Source of the DNA: Anderseniella sp.
Lineage (GTDB): Bacteria; Pseudomonadota; Alphaproteobacteria; Rhizobiales; Aestuariivirgaceae
Assembly (NCBI GenBank): GCA_028289645.1
Contig: JANQOK010000008.1
Span: forward strand, 310,001-374,000
Length of the DNA stretch: 64,000 nucleotides
Reading direction: 5' to 3'
This document shows, piece by piece, positions 1 through 7,503 of the stretch. Each line of letters begins with the position of its first letter. Positions within the stretch are counted from its first letter, which is position 1. The translations under genes and the position numbers were made by a program. The notes beneath the pieces were generated by a model that had not been told where the DNA came from, made no database searches, and saw only the letters and a list, made by a program, of their open reading frames with translations.

Positions 1-1
1 C

Positions 2-1258
2 CGCAGCTACACCAACGAAAAGGTGCGTGAAAACTATTCCAAAAGGTTTTCCATCCGCTATCCCAACGAGGAACGCCCGGCGGCGCGTCCGCACCAGACG
101 ACGCCACTATATGACACCATGATGAGCCAGGGTGCCGTGATGGGCGACAATTGGGGGCTGGAAGTGCCGTTATGGTTCGCGCCCGACGGCGTAGAGCCGA
201 TCGATATCTTTTCGTTCCGGCGCTCCAATGACTTTGCCCATGTGAAAGCTGAAGTACTGGGCACCAGGGAACGCGTCGGCGTCACCGAGATTGCCAACTT
301 CGCCAAATACGAGATCACCGGCCCGGGCGCCGAAAGCTACCTGTCGCGACTGATGACCAACAAGATGCCGCGCACCGGACGCATTTGCCTGACCCCGATG
401 CTGAACCGGCAGGGCAAGCTGATCGGTGACTTCACTATCGCCAAGGCGGCCGATGACCGGTTCATGATGTGGGGCTCGGCCCCGGCACAGGTCTACCACA
501 TGCGCTGGTTTGAACAGCACTTGCCTGACGACGGCTCGGTGCGGGTTGAGCGCATCGATCTTGGCCTCGTTGGATTGTCCATTGCGGGCCCCAAATCGCG
601 CGACGTGCTGGCGGCCCTGACCGATGAGGACGTGTCCAACGCAGGCTTCCGGTTCATGGACTATCGCGAGATCGACGTGGCCAGTGTTCCGGCCAGGGTC
701 AACCGCATCAGTTACACCGGCGACCTGGGTTATGAAATCTGGGTCCGCCCGGAATACGAGCGCCGGCTCTACACGGCCATCATGCGCGCAGGTGAGGTCC
801 ACGGCATTGTCAATTTCGGCATGCGCGCGCTGCTGACCATGCGGCTGGAGAAGAACTTTCCGACCTGGTACCGCGAGCTGCGGCCGATCTACGGGCCTTA
901 TGAAGCCGGCATGGACCGCTTCGTTGACCTGACCAAGAACGATTTCATCGGCCGTGGCCAGGCGCAGGCCGAGAGTGACGGGGCCGGCAAGCTTGCCCGC
1001 GTCACCTTTGTCGTCGATGCAGACGACGCCGATGTCATCGGCGATGAACCCGTCTCGCACAATGGCGAGGTGGTCGGCTGGGTCACATCCGGCGGTTACG
1101 GCCATTTCGTCGATGCGTCGCTGGCGCAAGGCTACATCCCGAAGCATCTGGTTTCGGAAACATCCGGGTTCGAGATCGAAATCATCGGCGACATGCGCCC
1201 TGCCCGGCTCCAGCATGAACCGCTATTCGATCCAGCCGGCAAACGGATGAGGAGCTGA
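2..1258 (+). CDS. FAD-dependent oxidoreductase of the dimethylglycine/sarcosine dehydrogenase type, C-terminal part (5' end outside window)
   Basis: The reading frame is open from the first bases of the window, so this is the C-terminal ~418 residues of a longer gene; the GTG at 23 is not a convincing start. The opening segment (RYPNEERPAARP, then TTPLYD and a GAVMGDNWGLEVPLWFA-like stretch) is the linker that follows the FAD domain in dimethylglycine/sarcosine dehydrogenases. A GcvT-type aminomethyltransferase domain and its C-terminal barrel follow. Known members oxidise an N-methyl group and pass the one-carbon unit to tetrahydrofolate. The exact substrate is unknown; its place next to DddP-, DddQ- and N-methylproline-demethylase-like genes suggests a methylated osmolyte. 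It is the first visible gene of a three-gene plus-strand run. The FAD domain (usually ~400 residues) should lie upstream of the window. Confidence 0.85.
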   Translation, partial: RSYTNEKVRENYSKRFSIRYPNEERPAARPHQTTPLYDTMMSQGAVMGDNWGLEVPLWFAPDGVEPIDIFSFRRSNDFAHVKAEVLGTRERVGVTEIANFAKYEITGPGAESYLSRLMTNKMPRTGRICLTPMLNRQGKLIGDFTIAKAADDRFMMWGSAPAQVYHMRWFEQHLPDDGSVRVERIDLGLVGLSIAGPKSRDVLAALTDEDVSNAGFRFMDYREIDVASVPARVNRISYTGDLGYEIWVRPEYERRLYTAIMRAGEVHGIVNFGMRALLTMRLEKNFPTWYRELRPIYGPYEAGMDRFVDLTKNDFIGRGQAQAESDGAGKLARVTFVVDADDADVIGDEPVSHNGEVVGWVTSGGYGHFVDASLAQGYIPKHLVSETSGFEIEIIGDMRPARLQHEPLFDPAGKRMRS

Positions 1259-1270
1259 CATGAGCACGAT

Positions 1271-1295
1271 CCGAAAAGTGGGAACCGGTTTTCGG
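1271..1295. repeat. Short palindromic intergenic repeat of rhizobial type
   Basis: Arms CCGAAAA (1271-1277) and TTTTCGG (1289-1295) enclose GTGGGAACCGG. The string matches from memory a very common intergenic palindrome of Rhizobiales genomes. It fills most of the 63-bp gap between the flavoprotein gene and the enolase-superfamily gene. Only one copy was seen in this window. Confidence 0.6.
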
Positions 1296-1321
1296 TCAAG
1301 TTGTGCGAACAGGAAATGTCC

Positions 1322-2428
1322 ATGAAAATAGCCAAGCTGGAAACCTTCGCCAACGAATATGTCGGGTTTGTCCGGGCCACCGCCGATACAGGCGATGTCG
1401 GCTGGGGTCAGGTATCCACCTACCACTCGGACATCACCGCGCAGGTTTTTCATCGCCAGGTGGCGCCATACGCGCTTGGAGAACCGGCTTACGATTTTGA
1501 CGACCTGCTCGATCGCATCACCGAGCGTGAACACAAATTTCCCGGCTCCTACCTGCGCCGCGCCATGGCCGGACTGGACACAGCGCTGTGGGATCTTCGC
1601 GGTCGGGCAGAAGGAAAACCGGTCGCCGAGTTGCTTGGCGGAACGCCGGGACCATTGCGGGCCTATGCCTCTTCGATGAAGCGGGACATCACGCCTGAAG
1701 ACGAAGCCGCCCGTTTCCTGAGACTGCGCGATGAGTTCGGATTTGACGCTTTCAAGTTTCGCGTCGGTGCCGAGTGCGGCCGGGATGTGGATGAATGGCC
1801 CGGACGCACCGAGGCCATTGTGCCTGTTGTCTGCAAGGCATTGGGAGATGGCGCCGCCAAGCTGGTGGACGGCAATTCCGGGTTTTCGCCGCAGCGTGCC
1901 ATCGAGGTAGGCAAGTTGCTGGAGGCTGAAGGTGTGTCACATTTTGAAGAGCCATGCCCCTATTGGGAACCCGAACAGACCAAACAGGTGACCGATGCGC
2001 TGGGGATTGATGTCACCGGCGGCGAACAGGACTGCGACCTGTCATGGTGGCGGCACACAATCGGCATGCGGGCCGTCGATGTGGTGCAGCCGGACGTGAT
2101 GTACATGGGCGGCATGGTGCGCACCCTGCGCGTGGCGCAGATGGCTGCCGAGGCGAACCTGCCATGCACGCCGCATTGTGCCAACCTGTCGCTGGTGACG
2201 CTGTGCACAATGCACCTGCTACGCGCCATTCCCAATGCGGGAAAGTACCTGGAGTTCTCCATCGAGGGTGAGGACTACTATCCGTGGCAGGACGGCCTGT
2301 TCGTCGAAGATCCCTACACCATCACCAACGGCAAGGCGATGGTAACCGACGCGCCGGGATGGGGCGTTGAAGTCAACCCGGCCTGGCTCGACAGGGCCAC
2401 ATATCAGGTAAGCGAGTTTTCAGCATGA
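1322..2428 (+). CDS. Mandelate racemase/muconate lactonizing enzyme family protein (enolase superfamily)
   Basis: The 368-residue protein has the enolase-superfamily layout: an N-terminal capping domain and a C-terminal barrel. The expected barrel signatures are visible: FKFRVG (KxR on strand 2), LVDGNSGF (first metal Asp), [10 protein letters not shown] (metal Glu), TGGEQD (third acidic ligand) and a His in TPHCANLS, which together suggest a mandelate-racemase-type dehydratase or epimerase acting on a carboxylate substrate. I chose ATG 1322 because AGGA sits 7 bases upstream; ATG 1316 overlaps that site. It lies 63 bp after the flavoprotein gene and 18 bp before the DddP-like gene, so co-transcription is likely. 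Enolase-superfamily epimerases are known in hydroxyproline-betaine catabolism, which fits the context, but the substrate cannot be read from sequence. Confidence 0.85.
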   Translation: MKIAKLETFANEYVGFVRATADTGDVGWGQVSTYHSDITAQVFHRQVAPYALGEPAYDFDDLLDRITEREHKFPGSYLRRAMAGLDTALWDLRGRAEGKPVAELLGGTPGPLRAYASSMKRDITPEDEAARFLRLRDEFGFDAFKFRVGAECGRDVDEWPGRTEAIVPVVCKALGDGAAKLVDGNSGFSPQRAIEVGKLLEAEGVSHFEEPCPYWEPEQTKQVTDALGIDVTGGEQDCDLSWWRHTIGMRAVDVVQPDVMYMGGMVRTLRVAQMAAEANLPCTPHCANLSLVTLCTMHLLRAIPNAGKYLEFSIEGEDYYPWQDGLFVEDPYTITNGKAMVTDAPGWGVEVNPAWLDRATYQVSEFSA

Positions 2429-2446
2429 GATCAGGAGGAGGCAGCC

Positions 2447-3700
2447 ATGCTTGATGCTGTGTTCAGTGACGATCGCAAAAAGTCCTATTTCAACCCGGAA
2501 GGCAAGGACAAGCCGATGCGCTCTCCGGTGCCGCACTCGGTGCTGGTCAAGGCGCGCGACTACCGGCGGCAGCGCATGCTGGATCAGGTGATCAAACATG
2601 ATTGCGCGGCCATCCTGATGTACGACCCGCTCAACATTCGCTACACGTTCGACCTGTCCAACATGCAGCTGTGGGGCACACACAATCCGTTTCACTACGC
2701 CATGCTGTTTGCCGACAGCCACTCGATCAATTTCGAATACCATAGTTCGGAACATCTGGCTGATGGCCTTGCGACCGTGCGCGACATCCGGCCGGCAAAG
2801 AGCTGGTTCTACTTTTCCGCTGGCAACCGCCTGAACGAAAGGGTCAATGCCTGGGCTGACGAGATTGTCGAAGAACTGAAAGCCCACGGCGGCGGCAATA
2901 TGCGGCTGGCAGTCGACAAGCTGGAACCGATGGGCACATTCGCCCTTGCCGAACGTGGCGTGACCATCGTCGAAGGCCAGGAACTGACCGAGCTGGCCCG
3001 CGAGATCAAGTCGGCTGAAGAACTGGAGCTGATGAAGTGGACGATCCGCGTCTGTGAAGCCGGCATGGCGCGCATATGGGAGCACTCAGTGCCGGGCAAG
3101 ACCGAACAGGAAATCTGGGCCGAGCTTCATTATGAGAACATCCGATCCGGCGGCGAGTGGATCGAGACCCGCCTGCTCACCATCGGCGAGCGGACCAATC
3201 CGTGGTTTTCCGAGGCGTCGGATTTCGTCGCCAGTGAAGGCGACATTATCGCCTTTGATACGGACCTGATCGGACCGTACGGCTACTGCGCCGACATTTC
3301 ACGCACCTGGACCATCGGACACACAAAGTTCGACGCCAAACAGCATGAACTGTACTCGGCCGCCCTGGAGCAGATCGAGCACAACTGCTCGATCCTCAAG
3401 GCCGGCATGACTTCGCGGGAGTTCAATGAGAAGTCATGGCAGATTCCGGAGAAATATCAGCCGTGCCGGTATTCCGTGGCCCTGCACGGTGTCGGCCTGT
3501 GCGACGAGTACCCGTCGCTGCCGCTGCATCCGGACTTTGACCGGGCCTATGACTTCACCTTCGAGGAAAACAGCGTGGTCTGCGTTGAAAGCCTGATCGG
3601 CGAGAAAGGCGGCAAGGAGTGCGTCAAGCTGGAGACGCAGGTCGTGGTCACGCCGGATGGCGTCAAGGCGCTGGACACCTTTCCCTGGGAAGACGTCTGA
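2447..3700 (+). CDS. dddP: DddP-like M24-fold protein, probable DMSP lyase
   Basis: The 417-residue creatinase/M24-fold protein closely resembles DddP, the DMSP lyase that splits dimethylsulfoniopropionate into DMS and acrylate. Residues I recall as metal ligands and catalytic residues in Ruegeria lacuscaerulensis DddP (D295, D297, D307, Y366, H371, D377, E406, E421) are found here as D271, D273, D283, Y342, H347, D353, E381 and E396. The spacings are the same apart from one residue between H347 and E381. Other DddP-like stretches are DPLNIRYTFDLSNMQLW, HGGGNMRLAVDK and GGEWIETRLL. It is somewhat shorter at the N terminus than the ~450-residue references. A strong GGAGG lies just before ATG 2447. 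Last gene of the plus-strand run. A DddP-related enzyme with another substrate remains possible. Confidence 0.8.
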   Translation: MLDAVFSDDRKKSYFNPEGKDKPMRSPVPHSVLVKARDYRRQRMLDQVIKHDCAAILMYDPLNIRYTFDLSNMQLWGTHNPFHYAMLFADSHSINFEYHSSEHLADGLATVRDIRPAKSWFYFSAGNRLNERVNAWADEIVEELKAHGGGNMRLAVDKLEPMGTFALAERGVTIVEGQELTELAREIKSAEELELMKWTIRVCEAGMARIWEHSVPGKTEQEIWAELHYENIRSGGEWIETRLLTIGERTNPWFSEASDFVASEGDIIAFDTDLIGPYGYCADISRTWTIGHTKFDAKQHELYSAALEQIEHNCSILKAGMTSREFNEKSWQIPEKYQPCRYSVALHGVGLCDEYPSLPLHPDFDRAYDFTFEENSVVCVESLIGEKGGKECVKLETQVVVTPDGVKALDTFPWEDV

Positions 3701-3805
3701 TACCGAAGGACGTAGCTATTAGGTGCTTCAAAACAGACACTTGGTAAGACTTGCTTAAGGATTTGAAAACCTTGCATTAACCCGACTCGCAGCATCACCA
3801 GTTGC

Positions 3806-4093
3806 ATGAGTGATGTGATTGATTTTCGACGTAAGTCGCGTGAGCGTGAGTTGTCCCGACGCAAGTTGAGCGAACCACCCGCAGCCATTGTTCTGTTGAC
3901 CGAGGCCGGCAAGATTGCCGCCTGGGCCAACGGTCTGGATGAACGACTTGAAAACGTCTGGTTCGGCGAGGACCACGAGGTTCAGTGGCAACCGTTCTCC
4001 GTGGCGCAGCAGATGGCCGAGCAATTGCGCCGCCACCCGGCGGCACAGGCCATGGCCCGGGCGGGGTTCCGGATTGAAGCTGTGAGGATCTGA
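3806..4093 (+). CDS. Small hypothetical protein, 95 aa
   Basis: I do not recognise this protein. It begins with a basic stretch (FRRKSRERELSRRK), has a central segment with several Trp residues (AAWANGL, ENVWFGE, EVQWQPF) and ends in an amphipathic Ala/Arg-rich helix. No signal peptide or membrane segment is visible. The start ATG 3806 directly precedes a GTGATG, with no strong ribosome site. It is separated by 105 bp from the DddP-like gene and followed at once by the repeat-rich region, so it may be an isolated gene. Confidence 0.5.
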   Translation: MSDVIDFRRKSRERELSRRKLSEPPAAIVLLTEAGKIAAWANGLDERLENVWFGEDHEVQWQPFSVAQQMAEQLRRHPAAQAMARAGFRIEAVRI

Positions 4094-4138
4094 GAGAGAT
4101 AGGTCTGTTTCGCTCACGCAAGCAGTCATTTTTGGTGG

Positions 4139-4313
4139 TCGAACAGCTTATCCGCCTTCGGCGGGCCGTTCTTCATACTGATCGAACAGCTTTCTTTGCT
4201 GCGCTCAGGCCGTTCTTCATACTGGTCGAACAGCTTTCTTCGCTTCGCTCTGGCCGTTCTTCATACTGGTCGAACAGCTTTCTTCGCTGCGCTCAGGCCG
4301 TTCTCCGATATTG
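4139..4313. repeat. Four tandem copies of a 43-44 bp unit
   Basis: The string TCGAACAGCTT recurs at 4139, 4182, 4226 and 4270, each followed after about 15 bases by GGCCGTTCTTCATACTG or a close variant. The first unit differs in the middle (CCGCCTTCGG instead of CTTTGCTGCGC-type sequence). The units abut without spacers. No gene is supported in this stretch. Confidence 0.8.
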
Positions 4314-4331
4314 AACAGACCTATTCATAAG

Positions 4332-4418
4332 TGTCACTCCAGCGAAGGCTGGAATCCATCCTTCTGCGAGTACCCGACTTTCAGGTAGTATTGGATCCCA
4401 GCCTTCGCTGGGATGACA
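4332..4418. repeat. 87-bp palindromic (REP-like) element
   Basis: The left arm (4332-4358) and right arm (4392-4418) are near-perfect reverse complements of about 27 bases with three mismatches, ending in TGTCA and TGACA. The core CCAGCGAAGGCTGG is a string I recall as a widespread dispersed palindrome in proteobacterial genomes. It probably forms a long hairpin. Confidence 0.7.
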
Positions 4419-4428
4419 GTTGTGATGA

Positions 4429-4527
4429 ATCCCTCCGAGGCACGCGAGTGCCGAGGCAAGCGCGACAGCGCGCCGCACGAAGTGCGCCCCAGCGGAGCGC
4501 AGCCGAAGGCTGCTTGCGTGAGCGGAA
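4429..4527. repeat. Multi-hairpin intergenic repeat, copy 1
   Basis: About 100 bp consisting of consecutive small hairpins: GGCAC/GTGCC, GCGCG-ACA-GCGCGC, GCAC-GAA-GTGC, and CAGCC-GAA-GGCTG, ending in TTGCGTGAGCGG. A second copy in the same order lies at 5251-5351. Stem sequences differ between copies but pairing is kept. Confidence 0.7.
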
Positions 4528-4595
4528 AAAACAAACCCCAATTCAAGCACGGAGAACAGCCCGCCGAAGGCGGATAAGCTGTTCGACCAAACAAA

Positions 4596-4621
4596 ACACC
4601 GCCGGAAGTATCCGGCGGTGT
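4596..4621 (-). terminator. Rho-independent terminator of the small secreted protein gene
   Basis: An 11-bp GC-rich perfect stem (4596-4606 with 4611-4621) has a 4-base loop. On the minus strand it is followed by TTTTGTTTGG. It lies about 30 bp after the stop of the gene at 4650-4937. Confidence 0.85.
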
Positions 4622-4649
4622 CTTCATTTCAACCTGAGGCTGGCGTCAA

Positions 4650-4937
4650 TCAGAAGCCGCGGCGGTACATGCAGCGCTCCCAGCGCCAGGTGTGCCAGCC
4701 GAAGCGGCGGGCGCAGCGCCGTGCTGCACGGCGGTAGTGGCGGCCGCCACGATAACCGTGGCCATAATCGCCGTAATAACCACCATGGGCGTGGGCAGAT
4801 GCGATACCCAGGGCCGCGGCGCCGAGGCCGAAGCCGAGGAAGATCTTTTCCTTCTTGGACAGGGCCTGTGCAGGTGAAGCCGATGCGGCAGCAATGGTCA
4901 GTGCGGCAATAGCGGCAATGGCGGTTTTCTTGAACAT
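4650..4937 (-). CDS. Small secreted Gly/His/Tyr/Arg-rich protein
   Basis: The 95-residue protein starts with a clear Sec signal peptide (FKKTAIAAIAALTIAAASASPAQA, cleavage after AQA). A short hydrophobic glycine-alanine segment follows (about residues 33-46), then a tail rich in Gly, His, Tyr and Arg with two Cys (RRCARRFG, RWERCMYRR). Similar small exported proteins are frequent in Rhizobiales and have no assigned function. AGGAGACGAG precedes the ATG at a good distance, and a strong terminator follows. It is a monocistronic gene placed between two copies of the intergenic repeat family. Confidence 0.75.
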   Translation of the reverse strand: MFKKTAIAAIAALTIAAASASPAQALSKKEKIFLGFGLGAAALGIASAHAHGGYYGDYGHGYRGGRHYRRAARRCARRFGWHTWRWERCMYRRGF

Positions 4938-5144
4938 CTCTCGTCTCCTAAAGTCTGGTTCTTCAGTTCTGTTTTGTATCGCGCCCCGGTGCCGGAGCGG
5001 CCGGTCTTCAAATCAACTGTCCCCAATCTAGTAGGACAGCCCTGAACCAAACCTGAGCCAGGCGTTCATATGAGGTTCATGTGGGCAGAGAGGTCTTGGA
5101 AGAGTTATTCAGAGAGGTTTGGTTGTGAGGCACGGAGTGTTTTA

Positions 5145-5351
5145 TTCCGCTCACGCAAGCAGCCTGGCGGCTGCGCTCCGCTGGGGCGGGCCTGACCGGC
5201 CCGAGGCCCGTCGGGCCTAGTTCCAGAGTTCAGCACAACTGACTTATAGTATTCCCTCCGAAGCACAGAACGTGCTGAGGCAAGGCCGACCGGCCGCCGC
5301 ACGAAGTGCGCCCCAGCGGAGCGGTTGGCGCAAGCCAACTCGCGTGAGCGG
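5145..5351. repeat. Intergenic repeat element with inverted CCGCTCACGC ends, copy 2
   Basis: TTCCGCTCACGCAAGC (5145-5160) begins an inverted partial copy of the multi-hairpin repeat. A full forward copy runs 5251-5351 and ends in CTCGCGTGAGCGG. The ends are therefore inverted relative to each other, as at 4108-4527. The forward copy ends 12 bp from the stop codon of the cupin gene. Apart from this element the 425-bp gap between 4938 and 5362 shows nothing coding. Confidence 0.65.
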
Positions 5352-5362
5352 TATGAAGCCTC

Positions 5363-5989
5363 CTAGACCAGCAAGGCGCGCTGGTTTACGTCCTTTGTCC
5401 ATATATAGGCACACAGCAGCGGTTGCTGGCCGACATTGGTGGCGTGGGGCACGTAGGGTTCGTGCCAGATGGTCTCGCCCGGTTCGCGCGGTGAGAATTC
5501 CTCGTCACGCACCCGCCAGTCGCTGGCACCCGATAGGATCCAGTATAATTCCGGCGCCGGATGAGCGTGGTTGGGATAGCTCAATCCCGGCCCGAGCAGG
5601 AACAGGCCGAGCAGAAGATCGTCGCCGGCATAAGCGCCGTTCGGTCCAATGATCTCGGCATAGGCGTAATTGTCCATGTAATGGGGCTGGCCCATGGCCT
5701 CATTCGAGTAGTTCGGATTCTGCGCCCAGTGCAGGTCTTCTTCGGCCGCAGCAAGTGCTGCCGCCACATCCGGCGCCACCAGCAGCGTCGATGCAACCAC
5801 GTCGGGCAAGAAACGACACGCGGGCAAGCGGCGGGGCGACGGCGCCGTCAGTGCGGCCGCCGAGATGTCCTGGCCGGCGAGGCGAGACAAGGCCTCCTCC
5901 ACCCCATCCTCGCCGGCATTGTTGGCCTTCAGAGTCGAACTGATTGCGCGGATCAGCCATTGGGCCGTGTCGTGAACATGCGATGTCAT
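5363..5989 (-). CDS. Cupin DMSP lyase family protein (DddQ/DddL-like)
   Basis: The 208-residue protein has an N-terminal helical half and a C-terminal cupin of the DMSP-lyase family. The motif YPNHAHPAPELYW gives Tyr138, His141, His143, Glu147 and Tyr149, reproducing the spacing I recall for R. lacuscaerulensis DddQ (Y120, H123, H125, E129, Y131). The second cupin motif (PGETIWH...PHAT) supplies His176/His182 as the last metal ligand, and PLLCAYIW is the usual C-terminal strand. The expected reaction is DMSP to DMS plus acrylate. GGGGGAAAG precedes ATG 5989. Related cupins in this superfamily have weak or different activity, so I leave the symbol empty. It is transcribed toward the DddP-like gene. 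Confidence 0.75.
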   Translation of the reverse strand: MTSHVHDTAQWLIRAISSTLKANNAGEDGVEEALSRLAGQDISAAALTAPSPRRLPACRFLPDVVASTLLVAPDVAAALAAAEEDLHWAQNPNYSNEAMGQPHYMDNYAYAEIIGPNGAYAGDDLLLGLFLLGPGLSYPNHAHPAPELYWILSGASDWRVRDEEFSPREPGETIWHEPYVPHATNVGQQPLLCAYIWTKDVNQRALLV

Positions 5990-6180
5990 GGTCTGCTTTC
6001 CCCCAGGGTCAGAAGCTGATGCTTCTACACTTTCGATAACTTGTACAGGCCCTCATGCGACAGCAAAAACCATCAACAGGCTTAACGCCACCGGGTGTGC
6101 CAACAGCCACTTTTCAGATCGCGGAAACAGGTCCATGCTGACACCCAGCTCTGTTCAGCCAACCGGGACCAGGTGACCTC

Positions 6181-7503
6181 ATGGACGCGATCGACTTCAT
6201 ACACGGCCTGCGCGCGACACACATTCCGGAAACTGCCCGCCGCCATGCGACACGGGCCCTGATTGATACGCTGGGTGTGGCGGCTGCGGCGACCCGAACG
6301 GACAACTCGCGCATCGTGCGCGATTTTGCCAGCACCGCTTTCGGCGCACACGGCAAAGCGGCGCAGCTGATGTTCGACGGCCGTGCCGTCTCCCTGCCGG
6401 GTGCAGGATTTGCCAACTCGGGATCGATCGATTCACTGGACGGTCATGACGGACAAAAGAGCACCAAGGGCCATATGGGGGTCGTGGTCATCCCTGCCCT
6501 GTTTGCTTTTGCGAAAGCTGAGACACCCGTGTCCGGCGTTGAATTCATGACCCGACTGGTCATGGGATATGAGATTGCCACCCGGGCCGGGCTGGCTCTG
6601 CACGCCAGTGTGGCAGATTATCATACGTCCGGGTCATGGAACGCGCTGGCAGCGGCGGCTATTGGCGCACGCGCGCTCAGGCTCGATGATAGTTGGACCC
6701 GGCATGCGCTAGGCATTGCCGAGTACAATGGCCCGCGCTCGCAGATGATGCGCTGCATCGATCATCCGACCATGGTCAAGGACGGGGCCACCTGGGGCGG
6801 CTTCACCGGCATTGCCGCGGCCCAGCTTGCCCACATGAGCCACACCGGCGCACCGGCCATCACCATGGAAGACCCGAACCTGCAATCCTGGTGGAACGAC
6901 CTGGGCGGGCGCTGGTATGTCAGCGACCAGTACGTCAAGCTCTACCCGGTCTGCCGCTGGGCGCAGCCGGCCATCGCGGCGGCCTTGTCATTAAGTGATC
7001 AGTTCGATGTAGCTGATGTTGCCAGCATCCACATTGAGACGTTTCACCAGGCAAAGCGCCTGCCGCTCGCAGAACCGGCCAACACGGAACAGGCGCAGTA
7101 CTCGATCAAGTTTCCGGTGGCTGCCGCCCTGGTACGCGGTCGCATCGGGGTTGAGGAGGTGACCGGACCGGCGCTGACTGACCCGGACATTTTGCGGCTG
7201 GCCAACATGATCGACGTCACTGAGGACGACGAAGCCAACGCGGCCTTCCCGGCGGACCGCCTGGCCCGCGTGCGCATAGCGCTGGCTGACGGACGAACCC
7301 TTGAAAGCGCGATGATGAAGGCGGCCGGCGATCCGGAACATCCGATCAGCGATGCCGAGCTTCACGCCAAATTCACCAGCCTCGCCGCACCGGTGCTGGG
7401 CGAACGGCGGGCCGCACGGCTGTTGGAGACGTGCGAGGAGTTGTGGAAAGCAGAGACAATTACAGACCTTGTTGGGCTAGTGATGCAGCCAGTTGACAAC
7501 TAA
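6181..7503 (+). CDS. MmgE/PrpD family protein
   Basis: The 440-residue protein matches the MmgE/PrpD family (2-methylcitrate dehydratase, cis-aconitate decarboxylase, iminodisuccinate epimerase). Visible features are the N-terminal helical domain (TLGVAAAATRTDN), HPTMVKDGATWGG, and KLYPVCRWAQPA, where the family usually shows a His in place of the Gln. No PrpB/PrpC partner is nearby, so a methylcitrate role is not supported. It lies 191 bp from the divergent cupin gene and its stop overlaps that of the convergent flavoenzyme by 4 bp. Substrate unknown; it could act on a carboxylate released by the neighbouring enzymes. Confidence 0.8.
   Translation: MDAIDFIHGLRATHIPETARRHATRALIDTLGVAAAATRTDNSRIVRDFASTAFGAHGKAAQLMFDGRAVSLPGAGFANSGSIDSLDGHDGQKSTKGHMGVVVIPALFAFAKAETPVSGVEFMTRLVMGYEIATRAGLALHASVADYHTSGSWNALAAAAIGARALRLDDSWTRHALGIAEYNGPRSQMMRCIDHPTMVKDGATWGGFTGIAAAQLAHMSHTGAPAITMEDPNLQSWWNDLGGRWYVSDQYVKLYPVCRWAQPAIAAALSLSDQFDVADVASIHIETFHQAKRLPLAEPANTEQAQYSIKFPVAAALVRGRIGVEEVTGPALTDPDILRLANMIDVTEDDEANAAFPADRLARVRIALADGRTLESAMMKAAGDPEHPISDAELHAKFTSLAAPVLGERRAARLLETCEELWKAETITDLVGLVMQPVDN

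Larger units (their letters stand above)
4137..4588. repeat. Perfect 30-bp inverted repeat bounding a repeat-rich intergenic block
   Basis: Bases 4137-4166 and 4559-4588 are exact reverse complements over 30 bp. Each arm carries its own small hairpin (CCGCCTTCGGCGG). Inside lie a tandem repeat, an 87-bp palindrome and a multi-hairpin repeat copy. A second nested pair is ATAGGTCTGTT at 4099-4109 and its reverse complement at 4314-4324. A third is a CGCTCACGCAAGCAG stretch at 4111-4125 pairing with CTGCTTGCGTGAGCG near 4510-4524. No transposase is encoded, so this is a non-autonomous or degenerate element cluster. Confidence 0.75.

Noticed and set aside
170-1216. Long minus-strand open frame opposite the GcvT-type gene
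   Set aside because: It is rich in His/Arg/Val as expected for a shadow of a GC-rich gene, has no family similarity, and the plus strand encodes a clear flavoprotein.
2-1258. First gene as the DMSP demethylase DmdA
   Set aside because: It has a GcvT domain, but the open 5' end and the flavoprotein linker motif show it is the C-terminal part of a dimethylglycine/sarcosine-dehydrogenase-type enzyme, not free-standing DmdA.
4139-4313. Possible CRISPR array
   Set aside because: Units abut without unique spacers, repeats are imperfect, and no cas gene is present.
4331-4912. 193-codon plus-strand open frame through the repeats and the small secreted protein gene
   Set aside because: It translates repeat DNA into Arg/Ser-rich sequence and runs opposite a gene with signal peptide, ribosome site and terminator.
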